64,000 bases of DNA from Celeribacter persicus (GTDB taxonomy: Bacteria > Pseudomonadota > Alphaproteobacteria > Rhodobacterales > Rhodobacteraceae). The position numbers and the translations under genes were made by a program. Positions 8,196 through 16,554 of the stretch are shown piece after piece (position 1 is the stretch's first letter; every line of letters begins with the position of its first letter). The stretch spans positions 1 through 64,000 of the forward strand of contig NZ_QAOH01000014.1 in NCBI RefSeq assembly GCF_003050785.1. Direction: 5' to 3'. Under the pieces are notes generated by a model. It did not search any database. It worked only from the letters and a program-made list of their open reading frames with translations, and was not told the origin of the DNA.

Positions 8196-8429
8196 ATGAG
8201 CGACATCGCAGATCGCGTGAAAAAGATCGTTGTCGAGCATCTCGACGTGGAAGAAGACAAAGTGACGGAAACCGCGTCCTTCATCGACGATCTGGGCGCT
8301 GACAGCCTCGACACCGTCGAGCTGGTCATGGCTTTTGAGGAAGAGTTCGGCATCGAGATCCCGGACGACGCTGCCGAAACCATCCAGACCTTCGGCGACG
8401 CGGTGAAGTTCATCACCGAAGCTTCCTGA
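8196..8429 (+). CDS. acpP: Acyl carrier protein
   Basis: 77 aa, acidic. The phosphopantetheine attachment site is Ser37 in the invariant GADSLDTVE. It carries growing acyl chains for FabD, FabG and FabF. A GAGGAAAG ribosome site is just upstream. A 227-bp gap separates it from fabG, enough for its own promoter, as expected for such an abundant protein. After the stop a GCCCCG/CGGGGC hairpin (8447-8460) lacks a T-run. Confidence 0.99.
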   Translation: MSDIADRVKKIVVEHLDVEEDKVTETASFIDDLGADSLDTVELVMAFEEEFGIEIPDDAAETIQTFGDAVKFITEAS

Positions 8430-8514
8430 TCGGATCACTCCGAGCGGGCCCCGTTCGGGGCGGAATTTCAAGACGGCGCGCTCGGTGAGTGCGTCGTTTT
8501 CTTTTGTGGGTACC

Positions 8515-9663
8515 TCAGGCGGCAAGCTCGGGATGAGGATCGCCGCTCCCCGTGTCGTCCGGAGGATCGTCCTCCTTTGCCAGAGCCCCGAAAGCCAGCG
8601 CTTCGGCACGATCTGCGGCGATCTGTGCGGCATGGGGGCCGAGCAGGCCCTTGAGTTCCGCCTCGGTCAGTTGGCGGTCGAATTTCAGGCCGAGAAAGTG
8701 GTTGTTGCGCCAGATCACGCGGGCTTTGCACTCGACCGGGCCACAGGTCAGTCGCACCCTCTGGCGGAGCTGCAATTCATGGCTGCTTTCGATCTTGCAA
8801 CCCACCTGGCTGATGTCGAGCACCTCACCGATGACCGGCAACACCCCGTCGAAAATCACCACGGGCAGCGCGCATGGGTAACGAATGGCCCGGCGCTGCA
8901 CAATGCCGCAGCGCATCCAGATCCAGACGGCGATGGCGGTGATGAAGGTGAACATGCCCAGCACGAAGGCGACGTTGCCCGACGGGCTGAGCGGCATGGC
9001 AGACGTTGTACTGCGCGCCGGCTTTTGCCCGGCCGGGCGGAAGTCATCGAAATTGTCCGGATCGACCGGGGGCTCTGGTTCGGTCTCTTCCTGCGACATG
9101 GAGGTGACGATTTTCGAAATTTCCTGCATGCCACCGGTGAGACGGGCCATCAGGCTGTCCTTAGGTGTGTCGCTGGCGTTGAGGTGATCGGGCGCGGTTG
9201 GGTCGCAGGGCGTGGCGGTGAGATAGCGCGAAAGGCTGTCCGCCTGCGCACCAAAGCGCGGATCGCCGCCGTACCTTTGGGCCATTTCGCCCCAGTTTTC
9301 CTGATGCAAATCCAGAAGATGCCGTCGCGAGGAAATGAAATCCATCAGCGGTTTTTCATTGACGCCGAGATCGGCCTCGTGGATCTGTTTCAACAGATGG
9401 TCGCGTTCATAGCGCTCCATTTCGGTGCGAAACTGGCGCGCACTGTCGTGCTCCTTCAGGGTGCCGAGGTCGGCGACATAGGAATTGGCGCTGTCGTTGA
9501 GTGCCGTGAGCCAGCCTTCCAACCCGCAGGAGGGATCGGCGGAGGCGGTACGCACAACGGGACCGCCAGGTATCGAAACGAGGCAGAGAGCCAGAGTAAA
9601 CCAGCGCCGGCGCAGGGCGGTGAAGGGCCAAACCTGCCACATATCGGGACCAAAATCGCGCAT
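8515..9663 (-). CDS. Membrane-anchored PilZ-domain protein with periplasmic N-terminal region
   Basis: 382 aa (an internal start at 9642 would make 375). Layout: N-terminal signal peptide or anchor (about 20-42), then a roughly 185-residue polar helical region that should face the periplasm. A single membrane segment at about 231-250 follows, then a cytoplasmic PilZ domain. The c-di-GMP contacts are intact: RxxxR at 257-261 (RRAIR) and DxSxxG at 283-288 (DISQVG). It is therefore probably a c-di-GMP receptor passing a signal across the membrane, or a modulator of envelope growth. It lies in reverse orientation between acpP and fabF, interrupting the fatty acid cluster. The periplasmic part is not recognised. 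Confidence 0.85.
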   Translation of the reverse strand: MRDFGPDMWQVWPFTALRRRWFTLALCLVSIPGGPVVRTASADPSCGLEGWLTALNDSANSYVADLGTLKEHDSARQFRTEMERYERDHLLKQIHEADLGVNEKPLMDFISSRRHLLDLHQENWGEMAQRYGGDPRFGAQADSLSRYLTATPCDPTAPDHLNASDTPKDSLMARLTGGMQEISKIVTSMSQEETEPEPPVDPDNFDDFRPAGQKPARSTTSAMPLSPSGNVAFVLGMFTFITAIAVWIWMRCGIVQRRAIRYPCALPVVIFDGVLPVIGEVLDISQVGCKIESSHELQLRQRVRLTCGPVECKARVIWRNNHFLGLKFDRQLTEAELKGLLGPHAAQIAADRAEALAFGALAKEDDPPDDTGSGDPHPELAA

Positions 9664-9800
9664 GTCCCTATTGATATGCCCGAAACCCTCAATATCTGGT
9701 TACCGGCATACCGCCGATTTGGGGTTCCGGGTGCGTCCCGGTCTTCCATCGGGGGGCGGAGCCGTGTAAGAAAACGCAGACGAAAAATGAGGGGGCACGG

Positions 9801-11063
9801 ATGCGCCGAGTAGTTGTCACTGGACTTGGGATGGTTTCGCCGCTGGCTTGCGGTGTGGAGGAGACCTGGACGCGAATTCTGGCTGGCGAGTCCGCCGCCG
9901 GAACGATCCAGCGGTTCGATGCGAGCGGGCTTGCGACGGATTACGCCTGTGAGGTGAAATTCGGCGACGGGACGAACGGCACGTTCAATCCGGACGACTG
10001 GATGGCCCCGAAAGACCGCAAGAAGGTCGACGATTTCATTCTGTTCGGCATGGCGGCGGCGGAACAGGCGCTCACCGATGCCGGGTGGAAACCCGAGGAT
10101 GAGGAAGATCGTCTGCGCACTGGCGTGCTCATCGGGTCGGGCATCGGGGGGTTGTCCTCCATCGCGGATGCGGCGATCATCCTCAAGGAAAAAGGTCCGC
10201 GCCGGATTTCTCCGTTCTTTATCCCCGGTTCTCTGATCAACCTGATCTCCGGTCAGGTGTCGATCCGCTACGGGTTCAAAGGGCCGAACCATGCAGTGGT
10301 TACGGCCTGCTCCACGGGCGCGCATGCCATCGGCGATGCATCGCGGCTTATCATGCTGGGCGATGCCGATGTCATGGTCGCGGGCGGTGCGGAAGCGGCG
10401 ATCTGCGAACTGGGCATTGCGGGCTTCAACGCCTGCAAGGCGCTGTCGACCAAGCGCAAGGACGATCCCTCCCACGCCTCGCGCCCCTATGACGCGGATC
10501 GCGACGGGTTCGTCATGGGCGAGGGTGCAGGCATCGTGGTTCTGGAAGAATACGAACACGCCAAGGCGCGCGGCGCGAAAATTTATGCCGAAGTGGTGGG
10601 CTATGGCCTGTCGGGCGACGCCTATCACATCACCGCGCCTTCTGAGGACGGGGACGGCGGCTATCGCGCGATGCAGGCGGCACTGGCGCGGGCTGGTCTT
10701 GAGCCGAAGGACGTGGATTACATCAACGCCCATGGCACTTCGACCATGGCCGATGTGATCGAACTGGCGGCGGTCGAGCGCCTCTTGGGCGATGCTGCAG
10801 ACACCGCGACCATGTCCTCGACGAAATCGTCCATCGGTCACCTTCTGGGCGCGGCTGGCGCGGTCGAGGCGATCTTCTGCGTGCTGGCGATCCGCGATCA
10901 GGTGGCACCGCCGACGATCAACCTCGAAAACCCGGCGGTCGAGGCCAGACTCGATCTGGCGCCGAATGCCAAGCGCGAGCGCAAGATTGACGTGGCTCTG
11001 TCGAACTCCTTCGGCTTCGGCGGCACCAACGCCTCTCTGGTTCTGAAGAAGGTGGACGGCTGA
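9801..11063 (+). CDS. fabF: Beta-ketoacyl-ACP synthase II
   Basis: 420 aa. It condenses malonyl-ACP with acyl-ACP. Nucleophile Cys170 sits in VVTACSTGAHAIG. The two catalytic His motifs are NAHGTSTM and SIGHLLGAAGAVE, and the C-terminal GFGGTNASLV glycine loop is present. Length and motifs fit FabF. It ends one base before mltG, so the two are co-transcribed, a common pairing. The divergent PilZ gene starts 137 bases upstream, so a fabF promoter should lie in 9664-9800. Confidence 0.98.
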   Translation: MRRVVVTGLGMVSPLACGVEETWTRILAGESAAGTIQRFDASGLATDYACEVKFGDGTNGTFNPDDWMAPKDRKKVDDFILFGMAAAEQALTDAGWKPEDEEDRLRTGVLIGSGIGGLSSIADAAIILKEKGPRRISPFFIPGSLINLISGQVSIRYGFKGPNHAVVTACSTGAHAIGDASRLIMLGDADVMVAGGAEAAICELGIAGFNACKALSTKRKDDPSHASRPYDADRDGFVMGEGAGIVVLEEYEHAKARGAKIYAEVVGYGLSGDAYHITAPSEDGDGGYRAMQAALARAGLEPKDVDYINAHGTSTMADVIELAAVERLLGDAADTATMSSTKSSIGHLLGAAGAVEAIFCVLAIRDQVAPPTINLENPAVEARLDLAPNAKRERKIDVALSNSFGFGGTNASLVLKKVDG

Positions 11064-11064
11064 C

Positions 11065-12240
11065 ATGTGGCGATCCATCGCCTCGAATGCGCTGACCCTG
11101 TTCATCGTCGTCCTCATCGCTCTGGCGGGGGGGATTGCCTGGGGCAAGCGGCAATATGTGGCCAAGGGGCCGCTCGATCAGGCGATCTGCCTGCGTGTGC
11201 CGTCGGGCTCGACCATGCGGCGGGTGTCGGAGGATCTGGCGGAACAGGGCGCGATTACCAACCCGTCTGTTTTCCGCATCGGGGCGGAGTATTCCGACAA
11301 GTCGCAACAGCTCAAGGCCGGGGCGTTCCTCGTGGACGAGGGCGCGTCGATGGCGCAGATCGTGGATATCATCACTCGTGGGGGGGCCTCGACCTGTGGC
11401 ACGGAAGTGGTCTATCGGATCGGGGTGAACCGCGCACTGATGCAGGTGCGCGAGCTTGATCCCGCGACCCAGAGCTATGTCGAGACGGTGGAATTCCAGC
11501 CCGGTCCCGAGGGCGAGGAAGGCGATGCCATCCCCGAGGGCTACACCAAAGTGCGCAGCGATGCGAACACCCGTTACCGGGTTCTGGTGGCCGAGGGCAC
11601 GACGGTTTGGCGTGTGGTCGAGAGCCTGAAGGGGGCGGATTTCCTCACGGGGTCCGTCGAGGCGGAGGAGATGCCGTCCGAAGGGATGCTGGCACCCGAC
11701 AGTTACGAGGTGAGCGAGGGCACTGACGTGGACGATCTGATCGCCCGCATGGTCGCCTTGCAACAACAGCGTATCGACACGGTCTGGGCGACGCGTGTGG
11801 ACGGGTTGCCGTTCGACACGCCGGAGGAAATGCTCACCATGGCCTCGATCATCGAGAAGGAAACCGGTGTTGCCGAAGAGCGGCGTCAAGTGGCCTCGGT
11901 GTTCGAGAACCGCTTGAAACGCGGTATGAGGCTGCAAACCGACCCGACGGTGATTTATGGCGTGACCAATGGGATCGGTGTTCTGGGGCGTGGCCTGCGC
12001 CAGTCGGAACTGCAATCGAACAGCCCCTACAACACCTATGTGATCGAAGGGATGCCGCCGGGACCGATCGCCAATCCGGGACTTGAGGCGATGCAGGCGG
12101 CGGTGGAGCCGGACGAAACGCCGTATCTGTTCTTCGTGGCCGATGGCACGGGCGGGCATGCGTTTGCGGAAACGCTCGCGGAGCACAACGCCAATGTCGC
12201 CAGGTGGCGGGAGATCGAGGCGCAGCGCGCCAGCGAGTAA
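11065..12240 (+). CDS. mltG: Endolytic murein transglycosylase MltG (YceG-like)
   Basis: 391 aa. N-terminal membrane anchor (about 8-28), LysM-like segment with VAEGTTVWRVV, then the YceG catalytic domain with MASIIEKETG (catalytic Glu) and DPTVIYG. It cuts nascent peptidoglycan strands near the inner membrane and limits glycan chain length. It lies two bases after the fabF stop, in the same operon, and is followed by a terminator at 12259. This fab-mltG coupling is widespread and may link membrane and wall synthesis. Confidence 0.95.
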   Translation: MWRSIASNALTLFIVVLIALAGGIAWGKRQYVAKGPLDQAICLRVPSGSTMRRVSEDLAEQGAITNPSVFRIGAEYSDKSQQLKAGAFLVDEGASMAQIVDIITRGGASTCGTEVVYRIGVNRALMQVRELDPATQSYVETVEFQPGPEGEEGDAIPEGYTKVRSDANTRYRVLVAEGTTVWRVVESLKGADFLTGSVEAEEMPSEGMLAPDSYEVSEGTDVDDLIARMVALQQQRIDTVWATRVDGLPFDTPEEMLTMASIIEKETGVAEERRQVASVFENRLKRGMRLQTDPTVIYGVTNGIGVLGRGLRQSELQSNSPYNTYVIEGMPPGPIANPGLEAMQAAVEPDETPYLFFVADGTGGHAFAETLAEHNANVARWREIEAQRASE

Positions 12241-12258
12241 TGTTTTGATATGGATTGA

Positions 12259-12290
12259 AAAAGGCGCGGCGCGGGTCGCGCCTTTTGTTT
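12259..12290 (+). terminator. Terminator after mltG
   Basis: AAAAGGCGCG (12259-12268) pairs with CGCGCCTTTT (12277-12286), followed by GTTTTGG. It lies 18 bases after the mltG stop. Confidence 0.88.
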
Positions 12291-12303
12291 TGGGAGAGCG
12301 CCC

Positions 12304-13494
12304 ATGGAAACCATCGCCATCATCATCGCGACGCTCGCGGTTGCGGGGCTTTTGAGCTGGCCACGGCTCTCGGGGGCAAAACTCTGGAAAGCGACGATCA
12401 CGCCGCTCGCGTCAATCATCGGTTCGGGTTTTCTCGTCCTCGGGCCGATCCTGGCACAGGCTTACGGCGCGTGGACCCCGCTCGCCATGGCGCTTCTGTG
12501 CGCGCTTGCCTATGCCATCGGTGCCGCGGTGCGGTTCAATATCGCGGCTCTGGCGCGTGCGCCGCATGGCCCGCGTACGGCGTGGATGGAACGGCTCGCC
12601 TCCTGGGCTCTGGCCTTCGCCTATGTCATCTCGGTCGCTTATTATCTCAACCTTCTGGGGGCTTTTGCCGTCAGCCTCACGCCATGGGACACGCAATTGG
12701 CCGGGCGCATCGTGACCTCGGCAGTGTTCGGCGTGATCCTGATCGTGGGCTGGACGCGGGGGTTCAAGGCGCTGGAGCGGATGGAGCAGGTTTCCGTAGG
12801 CCTCAAACTCGCCATTATCGCCGGGCTTTTGATCGGGCTTGGATGGTTCTTTGTGGGCAAGGCGCAGGGCGGGACGCTGATCGTGACGCCCGCGAGCCTG
12901 ACCGGATGGGCGGGGCTGAGCCTGTTGTTCGGGCTGATCGTCACCGTGCAGGGGTTCGAGACCTCGCGCTATCTGGGCGAGGAGTATGACGCCGCCACGC
13001 GGGTGCGTTCGATGAAGCTTGCGCAATGGGTCTCGACCGCGATCTACATGGTCTATGTCGTGCTCATGGCCTACGTGTTCCGTCCCGATCAGATCGAAAC
13101 CTCGGAAACCGCGATCATCGACATGATGCGGATTGTCGCGCCGGTCCTGCCCGTGATGCTGGTGATCGCGGCGCTTGCGGCACAGTTCTCTGCAGCGGTG
13201 GCGGATACCTCTGGCTCCGGTGGACTGGTCGAGGAACTCACAAAGGGGCGTGTGCCTGTGAAGGTGGGCTATGCGGTGCTGGTCGTGCTCGGGCTGGTGC
13301 TCACTTGGGCGCTCGACGTGTTCCAGATCATCTCATGGGCATCCAAGGCCTTTGCCGCCTATTACACGGTGCAGGGGGCGATTGCCGTGGGGCTTGCACG
13401 GCGGGAGGACAAATCCATAGCCCATGTCGCCTTCTTCACCACTGTCACAGGGATCGCGGCCATGGTGACGCTGTTCGGGACGGCTGTGGAATAA
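12304..13494 (+). CDS. Polytopic membrane permease, APC-like
   Basis: 396 aa with about 11 hydrophobic segments. The first helix region has a GSGFLVLGP stretch like the unwound TM1 of amino acid-polyamine-organocation carriers. VQGFETSRYLGEEYDAATR resembles the TM6 and loop region of the same superfamily. I infer a proton- or sodium-coupled transporter for an unknown small molecule. It starts 13 bases after the mltG terminator with a GGGAGAG ribosome site. It is convergent with the ion-channel gene; the 52-bp spacer contains a possible diverged copy of the dispersed 3' repeat. Confidence 0.75.
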   Translation: METIAIIIATLAVAGLLSWPRLSGAKLWKATITPLASIIGSGFLVLGPILAQAYGAWTPLAMALLCALAYAIGAAVRFNIAALARAPHGPRTAWMERLASWALAFAYVISVAYYLNLLGAFAVSLTPWDTQLAGRIVTSAVFGVILIVGWTRGFKALERMEQVSVGLKLAIIAGLLIGLGWFFVGKAQGGTLIVTPASLTGWAGLSLLFGLIVTVQGFETSRYLGEEYDAATRVRSMKLAQWVSTAIYMVYVVLMAYVFRPDQIETSETAIIDMMRIVAPVLPVMLVIAALAAQFSAAVADTSGSGGLVEELTKGRVPVKVGYAVLVVLGLVLTWALDVFQIISWASKAFAAYYTVQGAIAVGLARREDKSIAHVAFFTTVTGIAAMVTLFGTAVE

Positions 13495-13546
13495 GCCGCG
13501 TGGCTTTCCGATGTGAAAATACTCCCGCCGGAGGCATCCCACGTTC

Positions 13547-14320
13547 TCAGTTCAGCCCTTCGGTGTCGATATGCACCACCGCGCCGCAATGCTTGCAATG
13601 CACCGCATCCGCGTCATGCAACATCAGCCCGCAGGTCTGGCATTCGTAACGTACCTTCGAGGGGCGAAACAGCACCTGCGCCAGACGCAGGAAAAGGGTG
13701 ACGCCGAAAAACATCACTGCGATGGAGACCATCCGTCCCGACGTGCCCGGCAGGGTGATGTCGCCAAAGCCCGTGGTGGTCAGTGTGGTGACGGTGAAAT
13801 AGAGCGCATCCGCGTAGTTGCGGATCATCGGGTTGTGGCCGTGTTCCAGCGCATAGATCAGCCCGGTGGTGACGAAGATGAACACCAGAAGGTTGATCGC
13901 GGCGACGATCACCTCCTCATGTTTACGGAACAGTTTGAAGTCCTGCCGCAGCCGGTTCATCAACTGATAGGTGTGCAACAGCCGCAGCGTGCGCAGGATG
14001 CGCAGAAAACCAAGTCCTTCTCCCGCCAGAGGTGCCAGAAAAGAGATCATCGCAACGATATCGGCCAGTGTCGAAGGCCGCGTGAGATAGCGCAGCTTGT
14101 TTTTGGCGACATAGACCCGTGCCGTGAAATCCGTCAGGATCAGCACGCCAAAGACCATATCCGTGATTTCGACCCAGAGCGGATGGGGGAAAAAAGAGGT
14201 GACGATGACGAAGAGGATCGTCACCAGATCGAAGGCCAAAAGCACATAGCGAAACAGATGCGCGCGGTCGCTGTCGCCTTCGTAAAGCTCGCAGAGCGTA
14301 TCGTGCAGGGCGCTGGCCAT
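13547..14320 (-). CDS. Voltage-sensor-type K+ channel with C-terminal zinc ribbon
   Basis: 257 aa, six membrane segments. A short S4-like segment carries Arg107, Arg110 and Arg113 (RILRTLRLL). The pore loop has a K+ selectivity filter TTTGFGD at 181-187. After S6 there is a small cytoplasmic domain with two CxxC pairs (Cys227/Cys230 and Cys242/Cys245), which looks like a rubredoxin-type zinc ribbon. I infer a potassium channel whose tail may sense metal or redox state. The S4 has fewer charges than eukaryotic Kv channels. It is divergent from the GTA cluster. Confidence 0.9.
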   Translation of the reverse strand: MASALHDTLCELYEGDSDRAHLFRYVLLAFDLVTILFVIVTSFFPHPLWVEITDMVFGVLILTDFTARVYVAKNKLRYLTRPSTLADIVAMISFLAPLAGEGLGFLRILRTLRLLHTYQLMNRLRQDFKLFRKHEEVIVAAINLLVFIFVTTGLIYALEHGHNPMIRNYADALYFTVTTLTTTGFGDITLPGTSGRMVSIAVMFFGVTLFLRLAQVLFRPSKVRYECQTCGLMLHDADAVHCKHCGAVVHIDTEGLN

Positions 14321-14612
14321 GGTCTTTCTCCTCGTCGGTTCCGAGCAATGCGGGAAAAAAACCGTTCTGACAAGTCCATGGGTTTTTCTCAGGGCGGTTG
14401 GGAAAGAGTTAACGGAGATGAAGACACTGCCGCGCGCCGGTTTTAACCAATCTTATGTTCTTTGGATCAGTCTCACAGAAGCTGGAAGACGTGGGCGATG
14501 GCGCCTCCGGGACCTGAGGGGGTGTCGGGACCCATCGAAGAGGGAAACGGGGCCCTCGGGAAACGCCTGCGTCTCTCGTGCGGAGATCATTCAGGCATGA
14601 GAGGCGAAGACC
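14321..14612. promoter_or_regulatory. Upstream region of the gene transfer agent cluster
   Basis: 292 bp between the divergent channel gene and the first GTA gene. The GTA promoter should be here. I find no clear sigma-70 boxes and no full CtrA-type TTAA-N7-TTAA site; the nearest is TTAA-N7-TATG at 14443. Confidence 0.45.
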
Positions 14613-14939
14613 ATGAAAGTGACTTCATCTGTGGGGGATGAGTTCGAAACGGTGGATCAGATCGAGGCGTCGGTCAAACAGAGCCTGCTCTGGGCGATCA
14701 TGGCGCTGGACGATGTGATCGACAGGCTTCTGGAGGGCGAGAAGGCCGGGAAAGAGGTGAAACCTCTGATCGCCGACCTGATGCGCGCGAAACTGGCCGC
14801 TGTCACGGAAAGGCAGAAACTCGATGACGAAAAACGCAAACGTGCAGAGCTTGGCGAGGGAGAAATCGACTTCGACGCCGCAAGAACTGAGATCCTTGAT
14901 CGGCTGGCTCGCCTCAAGGCCAGAAGCCGAGCAGAGTGA
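14613..14939 (+). CDS. GTA small terminase-like protein (orfg1)
   Basis: 108 aa, acidic and mostly helical (EASVKQSLLWAIMALDDVIDRLLEG, then a Lys/Glu-rich coiled coil). By position and sequence it matches gene 1 of the R. capsulatus GTA, reported to act as the small terminase. It has no recognisable helix-turn-helix, which fits the non-specific packaging of GTAs. It overlaps the large-terminase frame, so the two are translationally linked. GGCGAAGACC before ATG 14613 is a weak ribosome site. Confidence 0.88.
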   Translation: MKVTSSVGDEFETVDQIEASVKQSLLWAIMALDDVIDRLLEGEKAGKEVKPLIADLMRAKLAAVTERQKLDDEKRKRAELGEGEIDFDAARTEILDRLARLKARSRAE

Positions 14940-16233
14940 GTTTTTGGAAAGTCTGGGGGAGGGGGCGCTTCTGGCGCTCCCTTACCTGTTCGAGGCATGG
15001 GCGCTGGAGCATCAACTGCCGCCCGGGGGCGCGTGGCGCACATGGGTGATCCTGGGCGGGCGCGGTGCGGGCAAGACGCGGGCCGGTTCGGAATGGGTGC
15101 GCTCCATGGTCGAGGGGGCCCGCGCGACACAGCCGGGGCGTGCCAAACGTGTGGCCCTGATCGGCGAGACCTACGATCAGGCGCGCGAGGTGATGGTGTT
15201 TGGCGACAGCGGTCTCCTCGCATGTTCTCCCCCCGACAGGCGCCCGCAATGGAGCGCGACGCGGCGCACATTGGTGTGGCCGAACGGAGCGGAGGCGACG
15301 GTGTTTTCCGGGAGCGACCCGGAAGCCTTGCGCGGGCCGCAATTCGATGCGGCCTGGGTCGATGAACTCGCGAAATGGCGCAAGCCGCAGGAGGCTTGGG
15401 ACATGCTGCAATTCGGGCTGCGCCTTGGCGACGATCCCCGCGCGGTGGTGACGACCACGCCGCGCAATATCGGCATTCTGAAAGCGCTTTTGACACGCGA
15501 CAGCACGGTGGTGACGCACGCGCCGACCGAGGCGAATGCGACGAACCTTGCGGCCTCTTTCCTCGAAGAGGTGAAGGCGCGCTATGCGGGCACGCGGCTC
15601 GGGCGGCAGGAGCTGGATGGCGTGCTGCTCGATGAGGAGGAGGGGGCTTTGTGGTCGTTGTCGCGGTTTGAGGAAATGCGCGCGGGCCGTCTGCCGGAGT
15701 TCGACCGGATCGTCGTGGCGGTCGACCCGCCAGTGACCGGGCACAAAGGGTCGGACGAATGCGGCATTGTCGTGGTGGGCGCGGTGACGAAAGGCCCGTC
15801 GCAGGACTGGCGCGCCTATGTGCTGGAGGATGCCTCCGTCTCGGCCTCATCGCCGACGGTCTGGGCCGGTGCTGCGATCAGTGCGCTGGAGCGCTGGGAG
15901 GGCGACAGGATCGTGGCGGAGGTCAATCAGGGCGGCGATCTGGTGGAAACCGTGCTGCGCCAGATCGACCCGCTGGTGCCCTATAAATCCGTGCGCGCTT
16001 CGCGCGGCAAGGCGGCGCGGGCGGAACCGGTGGCCGCACTCTACGATCAGGGGCGGGTGTATCACACGCGCGGGCTCGGTGCGTTGGAGGATCAGATGAT
16101 CAGGATGACGGCGCAGGGCTATCAGGCGCCGGGAAGCCCCGACCGGCTGGATGCGCTCGTCTGGGCGATAAGCGAACTGATGATCCTGCCTGCTGCCGGG
16201 GCGGGGCGGCCAAGGGTGAGGCTGTTGGGATGA
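14824..16233 (+). CDS. GTA large terminase, ATPase and nuclease (orfg2)
   Basis: 469 aa if it starts at ATG 14824. It pumps host DNA into GTA capsids. The Walker A motif GRGAGKTR is at about 79-86, the Walker B-like region is FDAAWVDE, and the RNase H-type nuclease begins at VAVDPPVTGHKGSDECG. The start is uncertain: 14824 overlaps orfg1 by 116 bases, and a TTG at 14896 would be a shorter alternative. Both keep the first conserved segment (SLGEGALLALPYLFEAWALEHQLPP). It is followed by a strong terminator and a 320-bp gap. Confidence 0.95.
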   Translation: MTKNANVQSLAREKSTSTPQELRSLIGWLASRPEAEQSEFLESLGEGALLALPYLFEAWALEHQLPPGGAWRTWVILGGRGAGKTRAGSEWVRSMVEGARATQPGRAKRVALIGETYDQAREVMVFGDSGLLACSPPDRRPQWSATRRTLVWPNGAEATVFSGSDPEALRGPQFDAAWVDELAKWRKPQEAWDMLQFGLRLGDDPRAVVTTTPRNIGILKALLTRDSTVVTHAPTEANATNLAASFLEEVKARYAGTRLGRQELDGVLLDEEEGALWSLSRFEEMRAGRLPEFDRIVVAVDPPVTGHKGSDECGIVVVGAVTKGPSQDWRAYVLEDASVSASSPTVWAGAAISALERWEGDRIVAEVNQGGDLVETVLRQIDPLVPYKSVRASRGKAARAEPVAALYDQGRVYHTRGLGALEDQMIRMTAQGYQAPGSPDRLDALVWAISELMILPAAGAGRPRVRLLG

Positions 16234-16554
16234 CACAGCTCATACATCTGTTGAAAGCCTCGCCATTGCGGCGGGGCTTTTTCTTTTGCGACAGGAAGGC
16301 AAGGGGACAGAGCACCCTGTTGCGCCAAACGCCGCCCCGCGCACGCCCTGCTCAGACCTTCTTTCCTCCTCTCCTTTAGAACTCGTTTTCACCGGCGGCG
16401 CGGATGTTTTTCACGAGGTCCTGAGCCGACGGGCGACCGGACGGGTGCGGGCTGGGCGCGGCGGATGTCTGCGCCGGTCCCCCGCCCGGGAAGCACGGAT
16501 TTGAGCGATTGGCAGGTCGGGAAACTGGACCGGAAGATGAGGAGAGACACGGAT
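16234..16554 (+). other. Terminase-portal spacer
   Basis: 321 bp. It begins with the terminator at 16254-16287. The rest has a possible 72-codon frame (16286-16504) with no recognisable sequence, and an AGGAGA ribosome site for the portal gene. It may contain a promoter for the structural genes; I see no clear -35/-10 pair. Confidence 0.5.
16254..16287 (+). terminator. Intrinsic terminator inside the GTA cluster, after the large terminase
   Basis: AAAGCCTCGCC (16254-16264) pairs with GGCGGGGCTTT (16270-16280) with one G-U pair and a 5-base loop, followed by TTCTTTT. It sits 20 bases after the terminase stop, in an otherwise co-directional cluster. Confidence 0.85.

Noticed and set aside
8447-8460. 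Terminator after acpP
   Set aside because: GCCCCG/CGGGGC hairpin is present but no T-run follows, so it was not listed as a terminator.
14443-14457. Possible CtrA site upstream of the GTA cluster
   Set aside because: Only one TTAA half matches; the other half is TATG, so it is too weak to call.
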